DNA from: a bacterium
Lineage (GTDB): Bacteria; Desulfobacterota; Deferrisomatia; Deferrisomatales; BM512
Length of the DNA stretch: 64,000 nucleotides
Direction: 5' to 3'
Assembly (NCBI GenBank): GCA_004322275.1
Contig: SCTA01000041.1
Span: 19,123-83,122, forward strand
Shown here: positions 57,129-64,000 of the stretch, in pieces
Position numbering within the stretch: position 1 is the first letter of the stretch
How the letters are laid out: the number at the start of each line of letters is the position of its first letter
The notes under the pieces: model-generated
What the model saw: only the letters and a program-made list of their open reading frames with translations
What the model was told of the DNA's origin: nothing
The model's database searches: none
Translations under genes and position numbers: made by a program

Positions 57129-58055
57129 CTAGTGGTACAAATTGTCGGGAGCGTCCCACTCGCCCGACGTGTTTCTGTAGGTGGTGTGGCTTCCGTCGAG
57201 GAGGGCGAGCCCTCTGGCCGCCCACTCGCGGACGACCTTGACGGGGTCGTCGCTACGCATTTTGTCGAGAATCGGCCTCGCCGACTTCGCCCCGATAAGT
57301 CCCGCCGCGCGGCACGCCTCCAGGCGCACCTGCCAGTCCGTATCCTTCAGGTAGGGAGCGGGATCGAAGGGGTCGCCCACGACTCCCATCGTGCCGAGGG
57401 CCCACATAGCGTCCTCCCTCGTCACCGGGTCGGCGAGGGCCGCCACTATGGCGCTCTTCCCTCGCGGGTCGCGAAGCTCCCCGAGAATCCTGACGGCGGT
57501 TCCCCTGCGTCTGGGCTCCATTGACGGCAGGGCTTCCACGAGAGGCAGAGTGGCGCGCTCGCCGAATCTCGAAACAGCGCGGGCAGCTTCGCGGACGGCA
57601 AGCTCGTCCGGGTCCGTTGAAATAGTCCTGACCAGTACGGGAATGGCTCTCTCGTCGCCGCTCTCCCCCAGGACCCAGGCCGCTGCGTGGCGCCGGGTGA
57701 AAGAGGTGTCGGCGAGAGCCTTGTAAGCCGCGTCTACGGCCCCTTCGAGTTTCATGTTCCCCGCCAGCGCCAGCGCGTGCTCCCTCCGGGAGGGGTCGGA
57801 GTCCTCAAGCGCCGCCGCGATCTCGGCGCTCGCGCTCTTGCCCGCGCCGACGAGGGCGAGGTAGGCCCTCTTCCGCTCGTCCTGCGTCGAGGCCGAGCCG
57901 AGGTAACCGACAAGCCCGGCGTAAGCCGAGGAATCTTTGGCCGCGGCCTTCGCCTCCAGTTCCGAAAGCGACAGGGGAGGAGCGACCTTGTTGCAGCCGG
58001 TAAAGACGGCCAGACAAAGGCAAAGGAGCGCCGCCGCCCTCGTGAGAATCTTCAT
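57129..58055 (-). CDS. HEAT-repeat lipoprotein
   Basis: A 308-residue lipoprotein (lipobox AVFTGC, Cys21). From residue 60 to 295 there are about seven HEAT/PBS-lyase-like repeats, for example TRRHAAAWVLGESGDERAIP, RRRGTAVRILGELRDPRGKS and DWQVRLEACRAAGLIGAKSA. The family provides protein-binding surfaces. It lies 14 bases before the Fe-S membrane protein gene. Confidence 0.88.
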   Translation of the reverse strand: MKILTRAAALLCLCLAVFTGCNKVAPPLSLSELEAKAAAKDSSAYAGLVGYLGSASTQDERKRAYLALVGAGKSASAEIAAALEDSDPSRREHALALAGNMKLEGAVDAAYKALADTSFTRRHAAAWVLGESGDERAIPVLVRTISTDPDELAVREAARAVSRFGERATLPLVEALPSMEPRRRGTAVRILGELRDPRGKSAIVAALADPVTREDAMWALGTMGVVGDPFDPAPYLKDTDWQVRLEACRAAGLIGAKSARPILDKMRSDDPVKVVREWAARGLALLDGSHTTYRNTSGEWDAPDNLYH

Positions 58056-58059
58056 TTCC

Positions 58060-58812
58060 TCACCACACCGTATGGACGGTGATGTCTACGGTTTCGAGGT
58101 TCTGCCCGTCGGTGACGGTCACGCCCGAGGGCTCGACGGTGCCCTTGTCGTACCTGCCGAAGAGGTCCCCCACCTTCGGCGGCCCGCCGTACTTGTCCCT
58201 GGCGCAAAGGTAGTAGGTTCCGCCCTCGGGAAGGTTCAGCTCGAACTTGCCGTCCGGGCCGGTGCGGGCGGAGACGAATTTCGGCCTCTCGCTCATCTGT
58301 ACGTGGTCGTAGGCGTGGACGCGGATGCCCTCCACGGCCTTGCCGTCGGCGTCGGTGATGTGACCGGCGATTCGGGCCTTGTATTCGGCCTGCTGGCCGA
58401 AGGATTCCTTCTGGTTGCCCTTCTTGACGAAGCCGTGGAGGTTGACCGAAACGGGCTTGCCCGCCTCGACCGCGACAAGCAGGGGCTCGGTCTTCACGTC
58501 GCCCTCCAGCACCGGCCCCGAGGTCTCCGCCTCATCCCTCAAACGAAGGACGAAGTTGTAGTTACCGGGTGGAAGCTCTATCTCGGCCTTCGCGTCGGGG
58601 CCGAGCGGGCCGATCTTGGTCATAGGCGGGCCCCTGAAATCCTCCCCGGCGCGGTAGACGTAGATCGTTCCGTTGTCCGCCGGGCGGAAGGCCGCGACGG
58701 ACACCTGCGACAATCCTCCGGCTGCCTTGTTCTCGGGCCCGGAGGGAGACTTCGAGCAGGCGGCGAGGGCCAGCGCCGCCAGAAGAGCGGCAACGAGCGA
58801 TAATTTCTTCAT
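58060..58812 (-). CDS. Carboxypeptidase-regulatory-like lipoprotein
   Basis: A 250-residue lipoprotein (lipobox ALAAC, Cys19). Two beta-sandwich segments: residues 35-115 (GTIYVYRAGEDFRGPPMTKI, IELPPGNYNFVLRL) and 145-245 (ARIAGHITDADGKAVEGIRV, TGPDGKFELNLPEGGTYYLC), the latter a CarboxypepD_reg-like fold. Extracytoplasmic binding or structural role inferred. Overlaps the EB_dh gene by 4 bases. Confidence 0.8.
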   Translation of the reverse strand: MKKLSLVAALLAALALAACSKSPSGPENKAAGGLSQVSVAAFRPADNGTIYVYRAGEDFRGPPMTKIGPLGPDAKAEIELPPGNYNFVLRLRDEAETSGPVLEGDVKTEPLLVAVEAGKPVSVNLHGFVKKGNQKESFGQQAEYKARIAGHITDADGKAVEGIRVHAYDHVQMSERPKFVSARTGPDGKFELNLPEGGTYYLCARDKYGGPPKVGDLFGRYDKGTVEPSGVTVTDGQNLETVDITVHTVW

Positions 58813-59807
58813 TTTGTACCTGTTCCTGATTCGGGGCTCTGGGTCACCAGCGTGAGGTGAAGCGGTTTTCGCGTAGCGTTGTGATCCAGCGCGACGCCGT
58901 CAAGTATTGCAAGACCGAATTGATATTCACCGCCCGGCGCAAAAGTTACATCCTCCGGCGAGGAGGTTTTAAGCGGCCTCGCGAGGGTCAGCACCCACCT
59001 TCCGGAGGAGTATTCCCCCCGCGCGTCCACCTCGGTGCGGCCGGGCGCATCCTCAGCCAGAATATACCCCATCGCCGAGGCCCTGGGTTCGGGAATCGGA
59101 AAGGCTATAGGGAGGTCCCCGGGATAAAAAGCCTCGGGAAGCCCCTTTTTGGCGCGGTTCGAGTTGGGGATGAAGAGCGGGTCTTTCGACAGCCCGTCGG
59201 CCGCCTTGCCCTTTGGCGTAAGGGTCGCGTCCTCGGCCATGCCGCCCGGCCTGGCCCTGCCGGAACGCCAGATCCAGAAATCGGCGGCGCTTCCTTCCGG
59301 CGCGACCATCGAGAACTCGGCGGAGCTTTTCTTCGCGCCCGCCATCCTCCAGTCGACCATGTGGCAAAGATGGGTGCACTCGAACTTCGACTTTTCGGAG
59401 CCCCAAAGGATGCCGAGGCCGTCTTCCCTCGCCCCTCCCGCCGTCCAGCCGCCCTGAGCCCAGCGCCATACCGGCCCTTCGTCGCGGGTGGGGTCGCCCC
59501 ACTCGAAGCGAAGGTAAAGGATGTCGCCGGTGTAGAAGGACTTTATCTCCACGTCCACCGGGGGCGAGCCCGCGCCGTGGTGGCAGGAGGCGGTCGCGGT
59601 GTGGACGCTGTCCTCGTCCACCGCCCCGTCCGAGGCCTGGCTGGTCACTCCGCCGTCGGCCCGCAGGCGGTAGGGGACAGACTGCGCCCACTGCGTATCC
59701 GTGGGCGCAAAGTCGAGCTTCAGGGAGTAGATTTTGTCGTTCGGCGCGCCGCACCCCGCCAGAATAAGGACAAGCGCAACCGATGATAATTTTAATAGTG
59801 AGGGCAT
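58809..59807 (-). CDS. EB_dh (ethylbenzene dehydrogenase-related) lipoprotein
   Basis: A 332-residue lipoprotein (lipobox LILAGC, Cys19) with the beta-sandwich of haem-binding gamma subunits: SFYTGDILYLRFEWGDPTRD, ADFWIWRSGRA, DARGEYSSGRWVLTLARPLK and FGLAILDGVALDHNATRKPL. Two Cys/His motifs are notable, ASCHHG near residue 73 and CTHLCH (C-x3-C-H) near 144, possible haem ligation sites. It heads the RiPP cluster. The start at 59807 gives the signal peptide; an ATG at 59837 is an alternative. Confidence 0.82.
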   Translation of the reverse strand: MPSLLKLSSVALVLILAGCGAPNDKIYSLKLDFAPTDTQWAQSVPYRLRADGGVTSQASDGAVDEDSVHTATASCHHGAGSPPVDVEIKSFYTGDILYLRFEWGDPTRDEGPVWRWAQGGWTAGGAREDGLGILWGSEKSKFECTHLCHMVDWRMAGAKKSSAEFSMVAPEGSAADFWIWRSGRARPGGMAEDATLTPKGKAADGLSKDPLFIPNSNRAKKGLPEAFYPGDLPIAFPIPEPRASAMGYILAEDAPGRTEVDARGEYSSGRWVLTLARPLKTSSPEDVTFAPGGEYQFGLAILDGVALDHNATRKPLHLTLVTQSPESGTGTK

Positions 59808-59820
59808 GGTCAATACTTCA

Positions 59821-59836
59821 TGCAAAAAACGGCCCA
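59821..59836 (-). promoter_or_regulatory. Candidate sigma-54 promoter of the RiPP cluster
   Basis: On the minus strand TGGGCC, five bases, TTGCA: the GG and GC are ten bases apart as in -24/-12 elements. It lies between the sigma-54 activator gene and the first cluster gene. Caveat: transcription would begin about 3 bases before the ATG at 59807, leaving no leader, so either that start or this site may be wrong. Confidence 0.35.
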
Positions 59837-59888
59837 TCGAAAAAGGGTATTCCGGCAGGGGAAAGGCCCGAAAATAGACGAAATTCCG

Positions 59889-61277
59889 TCAATCTTCCAC
59901 CCCGACCAGACCGTGTTTCTCCATCTTGTAGCGCAGGGTGGTGCGGGCTATGCCCAGCGCCTTCGCCGCCTTTGTCTGCGAGCCGGAGGCGTTTTCGAGG
60001 GTGCGGACTATAATCTGTCTTTCGAGGTCGTCGAGCATGTCGGTGAGATTCATCGCCTCGCCGGGAAGCTCCAGGGAGGAGCGCCGCTCTCCGCCCAGCC
60101 CCATCGGGAGGTCGCCGGGCATGAGGGTGTCGCCCTGGCAGAGGACGACCGCGCGTTCGATGGCGTTTTCCAGCTCGCGCACGTTGCCCGGCCAGGAGTA
60201 GCGCCTGAGTATCTCGAGGGCGAAGGGAGAGATCGAGGCGACGGGCTTTCCCGTCTCCCGCACGTAGCGCTTGAGGAAGAAAAGCGCCAGCGGCTCCACG
60301 TCCTCGCGCCTCTCGCGTAGCGGGGGCATCGGTATATCCACGACGTTGAGCCGGTAGAAGAGGTCTTCGCGGAAGTTCCCCTTCTCCACTTCGTCCCGGA
60401 GGACCTTGTTGGTCGCGGCGATGATGCGCACGTCCACGTGTATGGTCTCGTCGCCCCCCACGCGCTCGAACTCCTTTTCCTGAAGCACCCGAAGGAGCCG
60501 CACCTGGCTTGAGAGGGAGAGCTCCCCGACCTCGTCGATAAAGAGAGTCCCCTCGTGGGCAAGCTCGAAGCGCCCCTTGCGCTGGCGGATTGCGCCGGTG
60601 AAAGCGCCCTTCTCGTGGCCGAAAAGCTCGCTCTCCAGAACCCCCTCGGGGAGGGCTCCGCAGTTGAGGACAACGAAGGGAAAGTTTTTTCTCGGGCCGT
60701 TGAAGTGGATCGAGCGGGCCAGAAGCTCCTTGCCTGTGCCCGATTCGCCGGAGACAAGCACGTTGGCGCTCGTCCTGCTCACCGAGGAGGCCACCGCGAA
60801 GACGCGGGCCATCGAGGGGGAGGTTCCGATGATCCCCTGAAAATCATAGTGCCTGCTCATCTCCTCGCGCAGGTAGGCGCGCTCGTCCAGAAGGCGGACC
60901 CTCTCCAGCGCCTTTCCCACCACCAGCGAAAGCTCGTCCACGGAAAAGGGCTTCGTGAGGTAGTCGAAAGCGCCACGCTTCATCGCCTCCACCGCGCTCT
61001 CCACCGTCCCGTAGGCCGTGACCATTATCACGGGGAGGAGCGGGGCCTTTTCCCGTATCGAATCGAGGAGGGCGAGGCCGCCGACAGGCTCCATCACTAT
61101 GTCGCTGACGACAAGGTCGAAGACAGTCCCCTGCATGAGGGCCAGGGCTTCCTCCGCCCCGGAGGCGGTGGCCGTCCGGTATCCCTCCCGCGAGAGCGCC
61201 CTTGAGATCATGCGGCGCATCCCCGGCTCGTCGTCTACGACGAGAATCTGTCCCTGCGGTTTGACTTCGCTGGTCAT
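59889..61277 (-). CDS. Sigma-54-dependent response regulator (NtrC/AtoC type)
   Basis: A 462-residue activator. Receiver domain 10-125: [18 protein letters not shown] with phospho-acceptor Asp in [12 protein letters not shown] and Lys in [15 protein letters not shown]+ domain 145-375: [15 protein letters not shown] (Walker A), [15 protein letters not shown] (the sigma-54-contacting GAFTGA loop), [12 protein letters not shown], and [15 protein letters not shown]. The Fis-type HTH ends it ([20 protein letters not shown]). No histidine kinase is adjacent. Overlaps the GlcD-like gene by 4 bases. It probably controls the cluster immediately downstream. Confidence 0.95.
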   Translation of the reverse strand: MTSEVKPQGQILVVDDEPGMRRMISRALSREGYRTATASGAEEALALMQGTVFDLVVSDIVMEPVGGLALLDSIREKAPLLPVIMVTAYGTVESAVEAMKRGAFDYLTKPFSVDELSLVVGKALERVRLLDERAYLREEMSRHYDFQGIIGTSPSMARVFAVASSVSRTSANVLVSGESGTGKELLARSIHFNGPRKNFPFVVLNCGALPEGVLESELFGHEKGAFTGAIRQRKGRFELAHEGTLFIDEVGELSLSSQVRLLRVLQEKEFERVGGDETIHVDVRIIAATNKVLRDEVEKGNFREDLFYRLNVVDIPMPPLRERREDVEPLALFFLKRYVRETGKPVASISPFALEILRRYSWPGNVRELENAIERAVVLCQGDTLMPGDLPMGLGGERRSSLELPGEAMNLTDMLDDLERQIIVRTLENASGSQTKAAKALGIARTTLRYKMEKHGLVGVED

Positions 61278-62686
61278 AGCACCTTGCCCGGATTGAGTAT
61301 GGAGCGTGGGTCGAAAGCTTCTTTGATGCTCCGCATGAGGCTGACCGCCCTTTCGCCGACGAAGGGGGCCAGATGTTCCTTTTTCAGCACGCCGATGCCG
61401 TGTTCACCGGAGGGGCGTCCGCCGAGAGCGGCGACCGCGCCCATTATCTCCTCCATAGCCAGCGGGAGAATCCTCCCCCACTCTTCGGTGGAGAGGCTTC
61501 GGCGGAGGATGTTGACGTGGACGTTGCCGTCCCCGGCGTGGCCGAAACAGGCGATGTCGATAGCGTGGCGGGCGGAGGTTTCCTTCACCGCCGCGACCAG
61601 CTTCGCCACCTCGCCCCTCGGGACGACAACGTCAGCCTTCCCGATCTCGGGGCTAAGGGCCTTCATGGCGGTGCCGAGCGTCCTCCGGCTCTCCCAGAGG
61701 CGGTCCTGCTGCCCCTCGTCGATAGCCCCGAGGACTTCGAGCGCGCCCGCCTCGCGCCCGAGGGTGTCGAGTCGCACGAGCTGCTCCTCAAGCTCTTCGA
61801 GGGTCTCGCCTTCGAGGCCGAAAAAGACGAAGGCTCCCGCCTTCTCGGAGTGCGGAAGGGGTCTGCCGAGGTGTTTTTCGGCGGCCCGTATCGAGATATC
61901 GTCCATGAACTCGGCGAAGGTTGGCAATATGCGTTCCCTGATCGCCTCCTGAACCGCGAAGGCCGCCTCGCCTATGGTCGAAAAGGGCATGAGGAGGCTG
62001 ACTCTGCGGCAGGGCTTTGCGACGAGGCGCACGGTGACCTCGGTGATGACCCCGAGGGTGCCCTCGCTGCCTATCATCAGCTCCAGAAGGTGATAGCCTG
62101 TCGCGTCTTTGACGTTTTTGCCGCCGAGGCGGATTACCTCGCCATCGGCGAGGGCCACCCTCATTCCCAGCACGTAGTCCCTCGTCGTGCCGTAGCGAAC
62201 CGCGCGAGCCCCGCCCGCTCCGACGGCCACGTTTCCGCCTATCGTGCAGGAATCCGCGCTGGCGGGGTCGGGCGGGTAGAAAAGGCCGCTCCGCTCGACC
62301 TCCTCCTGGAATTTCGCGGTGATAACCCCCGGCTCAAGGGTCGCGGTGAGGTTTTCCCTGTCAATCTCAAGGATCCGGTCCATCTTTTCGAGGGAAAGAA
62401 TCACCCCTCCCCCGAGCGCCACCGCGCCCCCCGCGACACCCGTGCCCGCTCCCCGGGTGACGACGGGAAACCTTCCCTCGTAGCCCCACCGGAGGATTTG
62501 AGACACCTCCCCCTCGTCGGCGGGAAGGGCGACGCCCCACGGCATGGCGAAGAGCCGGGTCGATTCGTCCGCCTTGTACCTCTCTCTGGAATCCTCCGAA
62601 AGAAGGAGTTTGCCCTTTTTGAGAGCCGCACTCAGGCGGTCGAAATCCTCCGCCCCGGGGACGGCGCGGGAAAGGGTTTCGGTCAT
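61274..62686 (-). CDS. FAD-linked oxidase, GlcD-like (glycolate/D-lactate type)
   Basis: A 470-residue FAD enzyme of the GlcD/D-lactate dehydrogenase group. FAD-binding PCMH text includes PVVTRGAGTGVAGGAVALGG, PPDPASADSCTIGGNVAVGA and EGTLGVITEVTVRL; the C-terminal oxidase half has CFGHAGDGNVHVNIL and GGRPSGEHGIGVLKKEHLAP. It oxidises a 2-hydroxy acid, passing electrons to an Fe-S partner (GlcF) not found here. Overlaps the regulator gene. Confidence 0.92.
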   Translation of the reverse strand: MTETLSRAVPGAEDFDRLSAALKKGKLLLSEDSRERYKADESTRLFAMPWGVALPADEGEVSQILRWGYEGRFPVVTRGAGTGVAGGAVALGGGVILSLEKMDRILEIDRENLTATLEPGVITAKFQEEVERSGLFYPPDPASADSCTIGGNVAVGAGGARAVRYGTTRDYVLGMRVALADGEVIRLGGKNVKDATGYHLLELMIGSEGTLGVITEVTVRLVAKPCRRVSLLMPFSTIGEAAFAVQEAIRERILPTFAEFMDDISIRAAEKHLGRPLPHSEKAGAFVFFGLEGETLEELEEQLVRLDTLGREAGALEVLGAIDEGQQDRLWESRRTLGTAMKALSPEIGKADVVVPRGEVAKLVAAVKETSARHAIDIACFGHAGDGNVHVNILRRSLSTEEWGRILPLAMEEIMGAVAALGGRPSGEHGIGVLKKEHLAPFVGERAVSLMRSIKEAFDPRSILNPGKVL

Positions 62687-62689
62687 AAA

Positions 62690-62914
62690 TTAATTTACCG
62701 CTTCTACCCGTTTAACTTCGGGAACTTCCTGCTTCAAAATCCGCTCGATGCCCTGCTTGAGGGTCATCTGGCTCATCGGGCAACCCTTGCAGGCTCCGAT
62801 GAGGCGGACCTTCACCACCCCGTCGTCGGTGACCTCGACAAGCTCGACGTCGCCCCGGTCGGCCTGCAGGCGCGGGCGAATTCTGTCCAGTGATTCCTTA
62901 ACCTTTTCCTTCAT
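62690..62914 (-). CDS. NifU C-terminal-domain (Nfu-type) protein
   Basis: A 74-residue NifU-like scaffold for Fe-S cluster transfer, holding a cluster through the [19 protein letters not shown] motif. ATG at 62914 is preferred to 62920 because AAAGGA then stands 6 bases upstream. It lies 3 bases before the GlcD-like gene and may be co-transcribed with it. Confidence 0.9.
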   Translation of the reverse strand: MKEKVKESLDRIRPRLQADRGDVELVEVTDDGVVKVRLIGACKGCPMSQMTLKQGIERILKQEVPEVKRVEAVN

Positions 62915-62953
62915 TCGCATTCCTTTCCAGTGGAAGAAAAAACCTTGGAGTTG

Positions 62954-63097
62954 GAGGTTGTTTAAAAACGTCGCGAGAAGCCCCGGTTACAAGGAGACGC
63001 AAAGCGAGAATCGAGGCAGTATGCGTTAATACGGCGAGATTCGAGCGAGCACGCGACACAGTAAATGGGGCTCGCAGCAGTTTTTCAACAACCTCCT
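62954..63097 (-). repeat. R1 palindromic repeat, copy 5 (inverse orientation)
   Basis: 144 bp; GAGGTTGTTTAAAAAC at the left and, from the right on the other strand, GAGGTTGTTGAAAAAC. Read on the minus strand it has CTGCTGCGAGCCCC, GTCGCGTGCTCGCTCG and GTCTCCTTGTAACCGG as in the other copies. Confidence 0.88.
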
Positions 63098-63194
63098 GTA
63101 TAAATGTACTCTCCATCCCCGCTTAGGGTCAATGGGGGCAAGTTCTCGCGTTTTCACGAGGGCGTGATAATGTTTATAAAAAGAAGCGGGACCC

Positions 63195-63223
63195 TTGATT
63201 AATTATAACCAAATTGGTATTCT
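63195..63223 (+). promoter_or_regulatory. Rubrerythrin promoter with a dyad in the spacer
   Basis: TTGATT (63195-63200), 17 bases, TATTCT (63218-63223). The spacer's end contains ACCAAATTGGT (63208-63218), an 11-base palindrome abutting the -10, well placed as an operator. The regulator is not identifiable; the sequence does not match a PerR box. Confidence 0.5.
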
Positions 63224-63266
63224 TTAAGCCGACAGCTGCCATTAATTTTTGCAGGAGGAGATTAAA

Positions 63267-63764
63267 ATGAGCAAGTCCCTCGAAAACCTCAAAGCCGCCT
63301 TCGCGGGCGAATCCCAGGCCAACCGCAAATACACCGCCTTCGCCAGAAAGGCCGACGACCAGGGCCACGCGCAGGTCGCCAAGCTCTTTCGCGCGGCAGC
63401 CGCAGCCGAGACCGTCCACGCGCTGAACCACCTTAAAGTCATCGGCGACGTGAAGGAGACGCCGGACAACATCAAGGCCGCAATCTCCGGCGAAAACCAC
63501 GAAGTCGAAGAGATGTACCCCTCTTTTATCGCCGCCGCCGAGGCCGAGGGCGACAAGCGGGCGCTCACCACCTTCAAGTGGGCCTTTGAAGTAGAAAAAA
63601 CCCACCGCGAACTCTTCAAAAAGGCGCTGGAGACCCTCGGGGCCGCCTGCGAAGCCTACGACTACTACGTCTGCCCCGTCTGCGGCCACACCCACGAGCG
63701 CGTCGCCCCCGAAAAGTGCCCGGTTTGCGGCATCTCCGGAGACCGTTTCGAGAAAGTCAGCTGA
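63267..63764 (+). CDS. Rubrerythrin
   Basis: A 165-residue non-haem iron peroxidase of anaerobes. The N-terminal diiron four-helix bundle has the ligand motifs AFAGESQANRKY, AAAETVHALNHL, ENHEVEEMYPSF and EVEKTHRELF; residues 135-155 are a rubredoxin-like site, CPVCGHTHERVAPEKCPVCG. It reduces hydrogen peroxide with electrons from NADH via rubredoxin partners. ATG 63267 has AGGAGGAG 8 bases upstream. Single-gene unit with its own promoter and terminator. Confidence 0.96.
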   Translation: MSKSLENLKAAFAGESQANRKYTAFARKADDQGHAQVAKLFRAAAAAETVHALNHLKVIGDVKETPDNIKAAISGENHEVEEMYPSFIAAAEAEGDKRALTTFKWAFEVEKTHRELFKKALETLGAACEAYDYYVCPVCGHTHERVAPEKCPVCGISGDRFEKVS

Positions 63765-63786
63765 CAAACTATAAAATAGTGACTGA

Positions 63787-63818
63787 AAAAGGGAACGTCC
63801 GCTGGGCGCTCCCTTTTT
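63787..63818 (+). terminator. Terminator after rubrerythrin
   Basis: AAGGGA...TCCCTT with inner CG/CG pairs and a run of T. From 63819 to the window end no gene can be supported; an open frame begins at about 63939 but is cut by the edge. Confidence 0.75.
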
Positions 63819-64000
63819 TGTTGCCCGCAGGAGAGAATCTTAAAAATCGAGAGCAACACATTCTCTTTACATTCCACACACCAAGGAGAATAATTCGTCA
63901 GTAGCCGTTTTGCCGTTTCCAGCGCTTGCGGGGTGTGAATGAACGAATCGGTCGGAGCCGGGTCCCTGAACGGATTTTGTCGAAAAGGACAGACCGGTTA

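Noticed and set aside
63201..63225. PerR box before rubrerythrin
   Set aside because: AATTATAA is present but the second TTATAAT half is not; the clearer dyad is ACCAAATTGGT.
63939..64000. Possible start of a gene running off the right edge
   Set aside because: Two overlapping frames stay open, from an ATG at 63939 and a nearby GTG, but 60 bases without a clear ribosome binding site or recognisable product are not enough.

Overview
The window is 64 kb of GC-rich bacterial chromosome with dense, short-spaced operons. Gene content points to an anaerobic or microaerophilic Gram-negative of the Desulfobacterota / deltaproteobacterial type. The pointers are two DUF3786 proteins (one with a corrinoid/Fe-S-protein-like cluster domain), rubrerythrin, a pyrophosphate-type phosphofructokinase, GatCAB transamidation, BamD and NlpD lipoproteins, a NikR-linked nickel ECF transporter, and many extracytoplasmic Fe-S and lipoprotein genes. 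Lineage is inferred from gene content only; no rRNA or tRNA gene was found.

Layout. 1-12735 (+): end of mfd, a SurA-like chaperone, pdxA, a hexose-phosphate mutase, uvrA, a small zinc-ribbon protein, a two-part radical SAM protein and RNase G, mostly overlapping. 12952-17922 (-): gatC-gatA-gatB-mtnA-bamD. 18241-23237: NrdG-like activase, methyltransferase, two DUF3786 genes around prmA, and a LysR regulator. 23238-24686: accessory patch with an AT-rich orphan gene and many palindromic repeats. 24687-29942: AI-2E-type permease, LolC/E permease, phosphofructokinase and two small genes. 30232-36351: one giant FG-GAP/PKD surface protein. 36593-39796: nickel ECF transporter divergent around nikR. 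39965-50299: DegP-like lipoprotein; surE-FAD protein-pcm-nlpD-rpoS; apt; NHL lipoprotein; NFACT-R protein; MFS permease; orphan gene. 50437-59807 (-): a tightly packed RiPP-type cluster. 59889-62914 (-): sigma-54 activator, GlcD-like oxidase, NifU-like protein. 63267-63764 (+): rubrerythrin.

The most striking system is 50437-59807. Eleven nearly gapless genes encode an EB_dh-type lipoprotein, a carboxypeptidase-regulatory-like lipoprotein, a HEAT lipoprotein, a polyferredoxin membrane protein, two PhnD-like binding proteins, a small TPR protein, a YedE-type selenium/sulfur transporter, a NosD-like beta-helix protein, a PqqD-type recognition protein and a radical SAM/SPASM enzyme. They are followed by a 19-codon ORF with a strong ribosome binding site, encoding MKTRYVKPRVTGQSSVHPC. 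Its YxxP motif is the kind PqqD-like recognition domains bind, so it is the likely peptide precursor. A sigma-54 activator lies directly upstream.

The second theme is intergenic repeats. At least four families (called R1-R4 here) have several copies each. Between copies, paired stems change in sequence but remain complementary, which suggests selection for DNA or RNA hairpins. R1 has five copies of about 125-150 bp with terminal inverted repeats, several starting at or within a few bases of stop codons.
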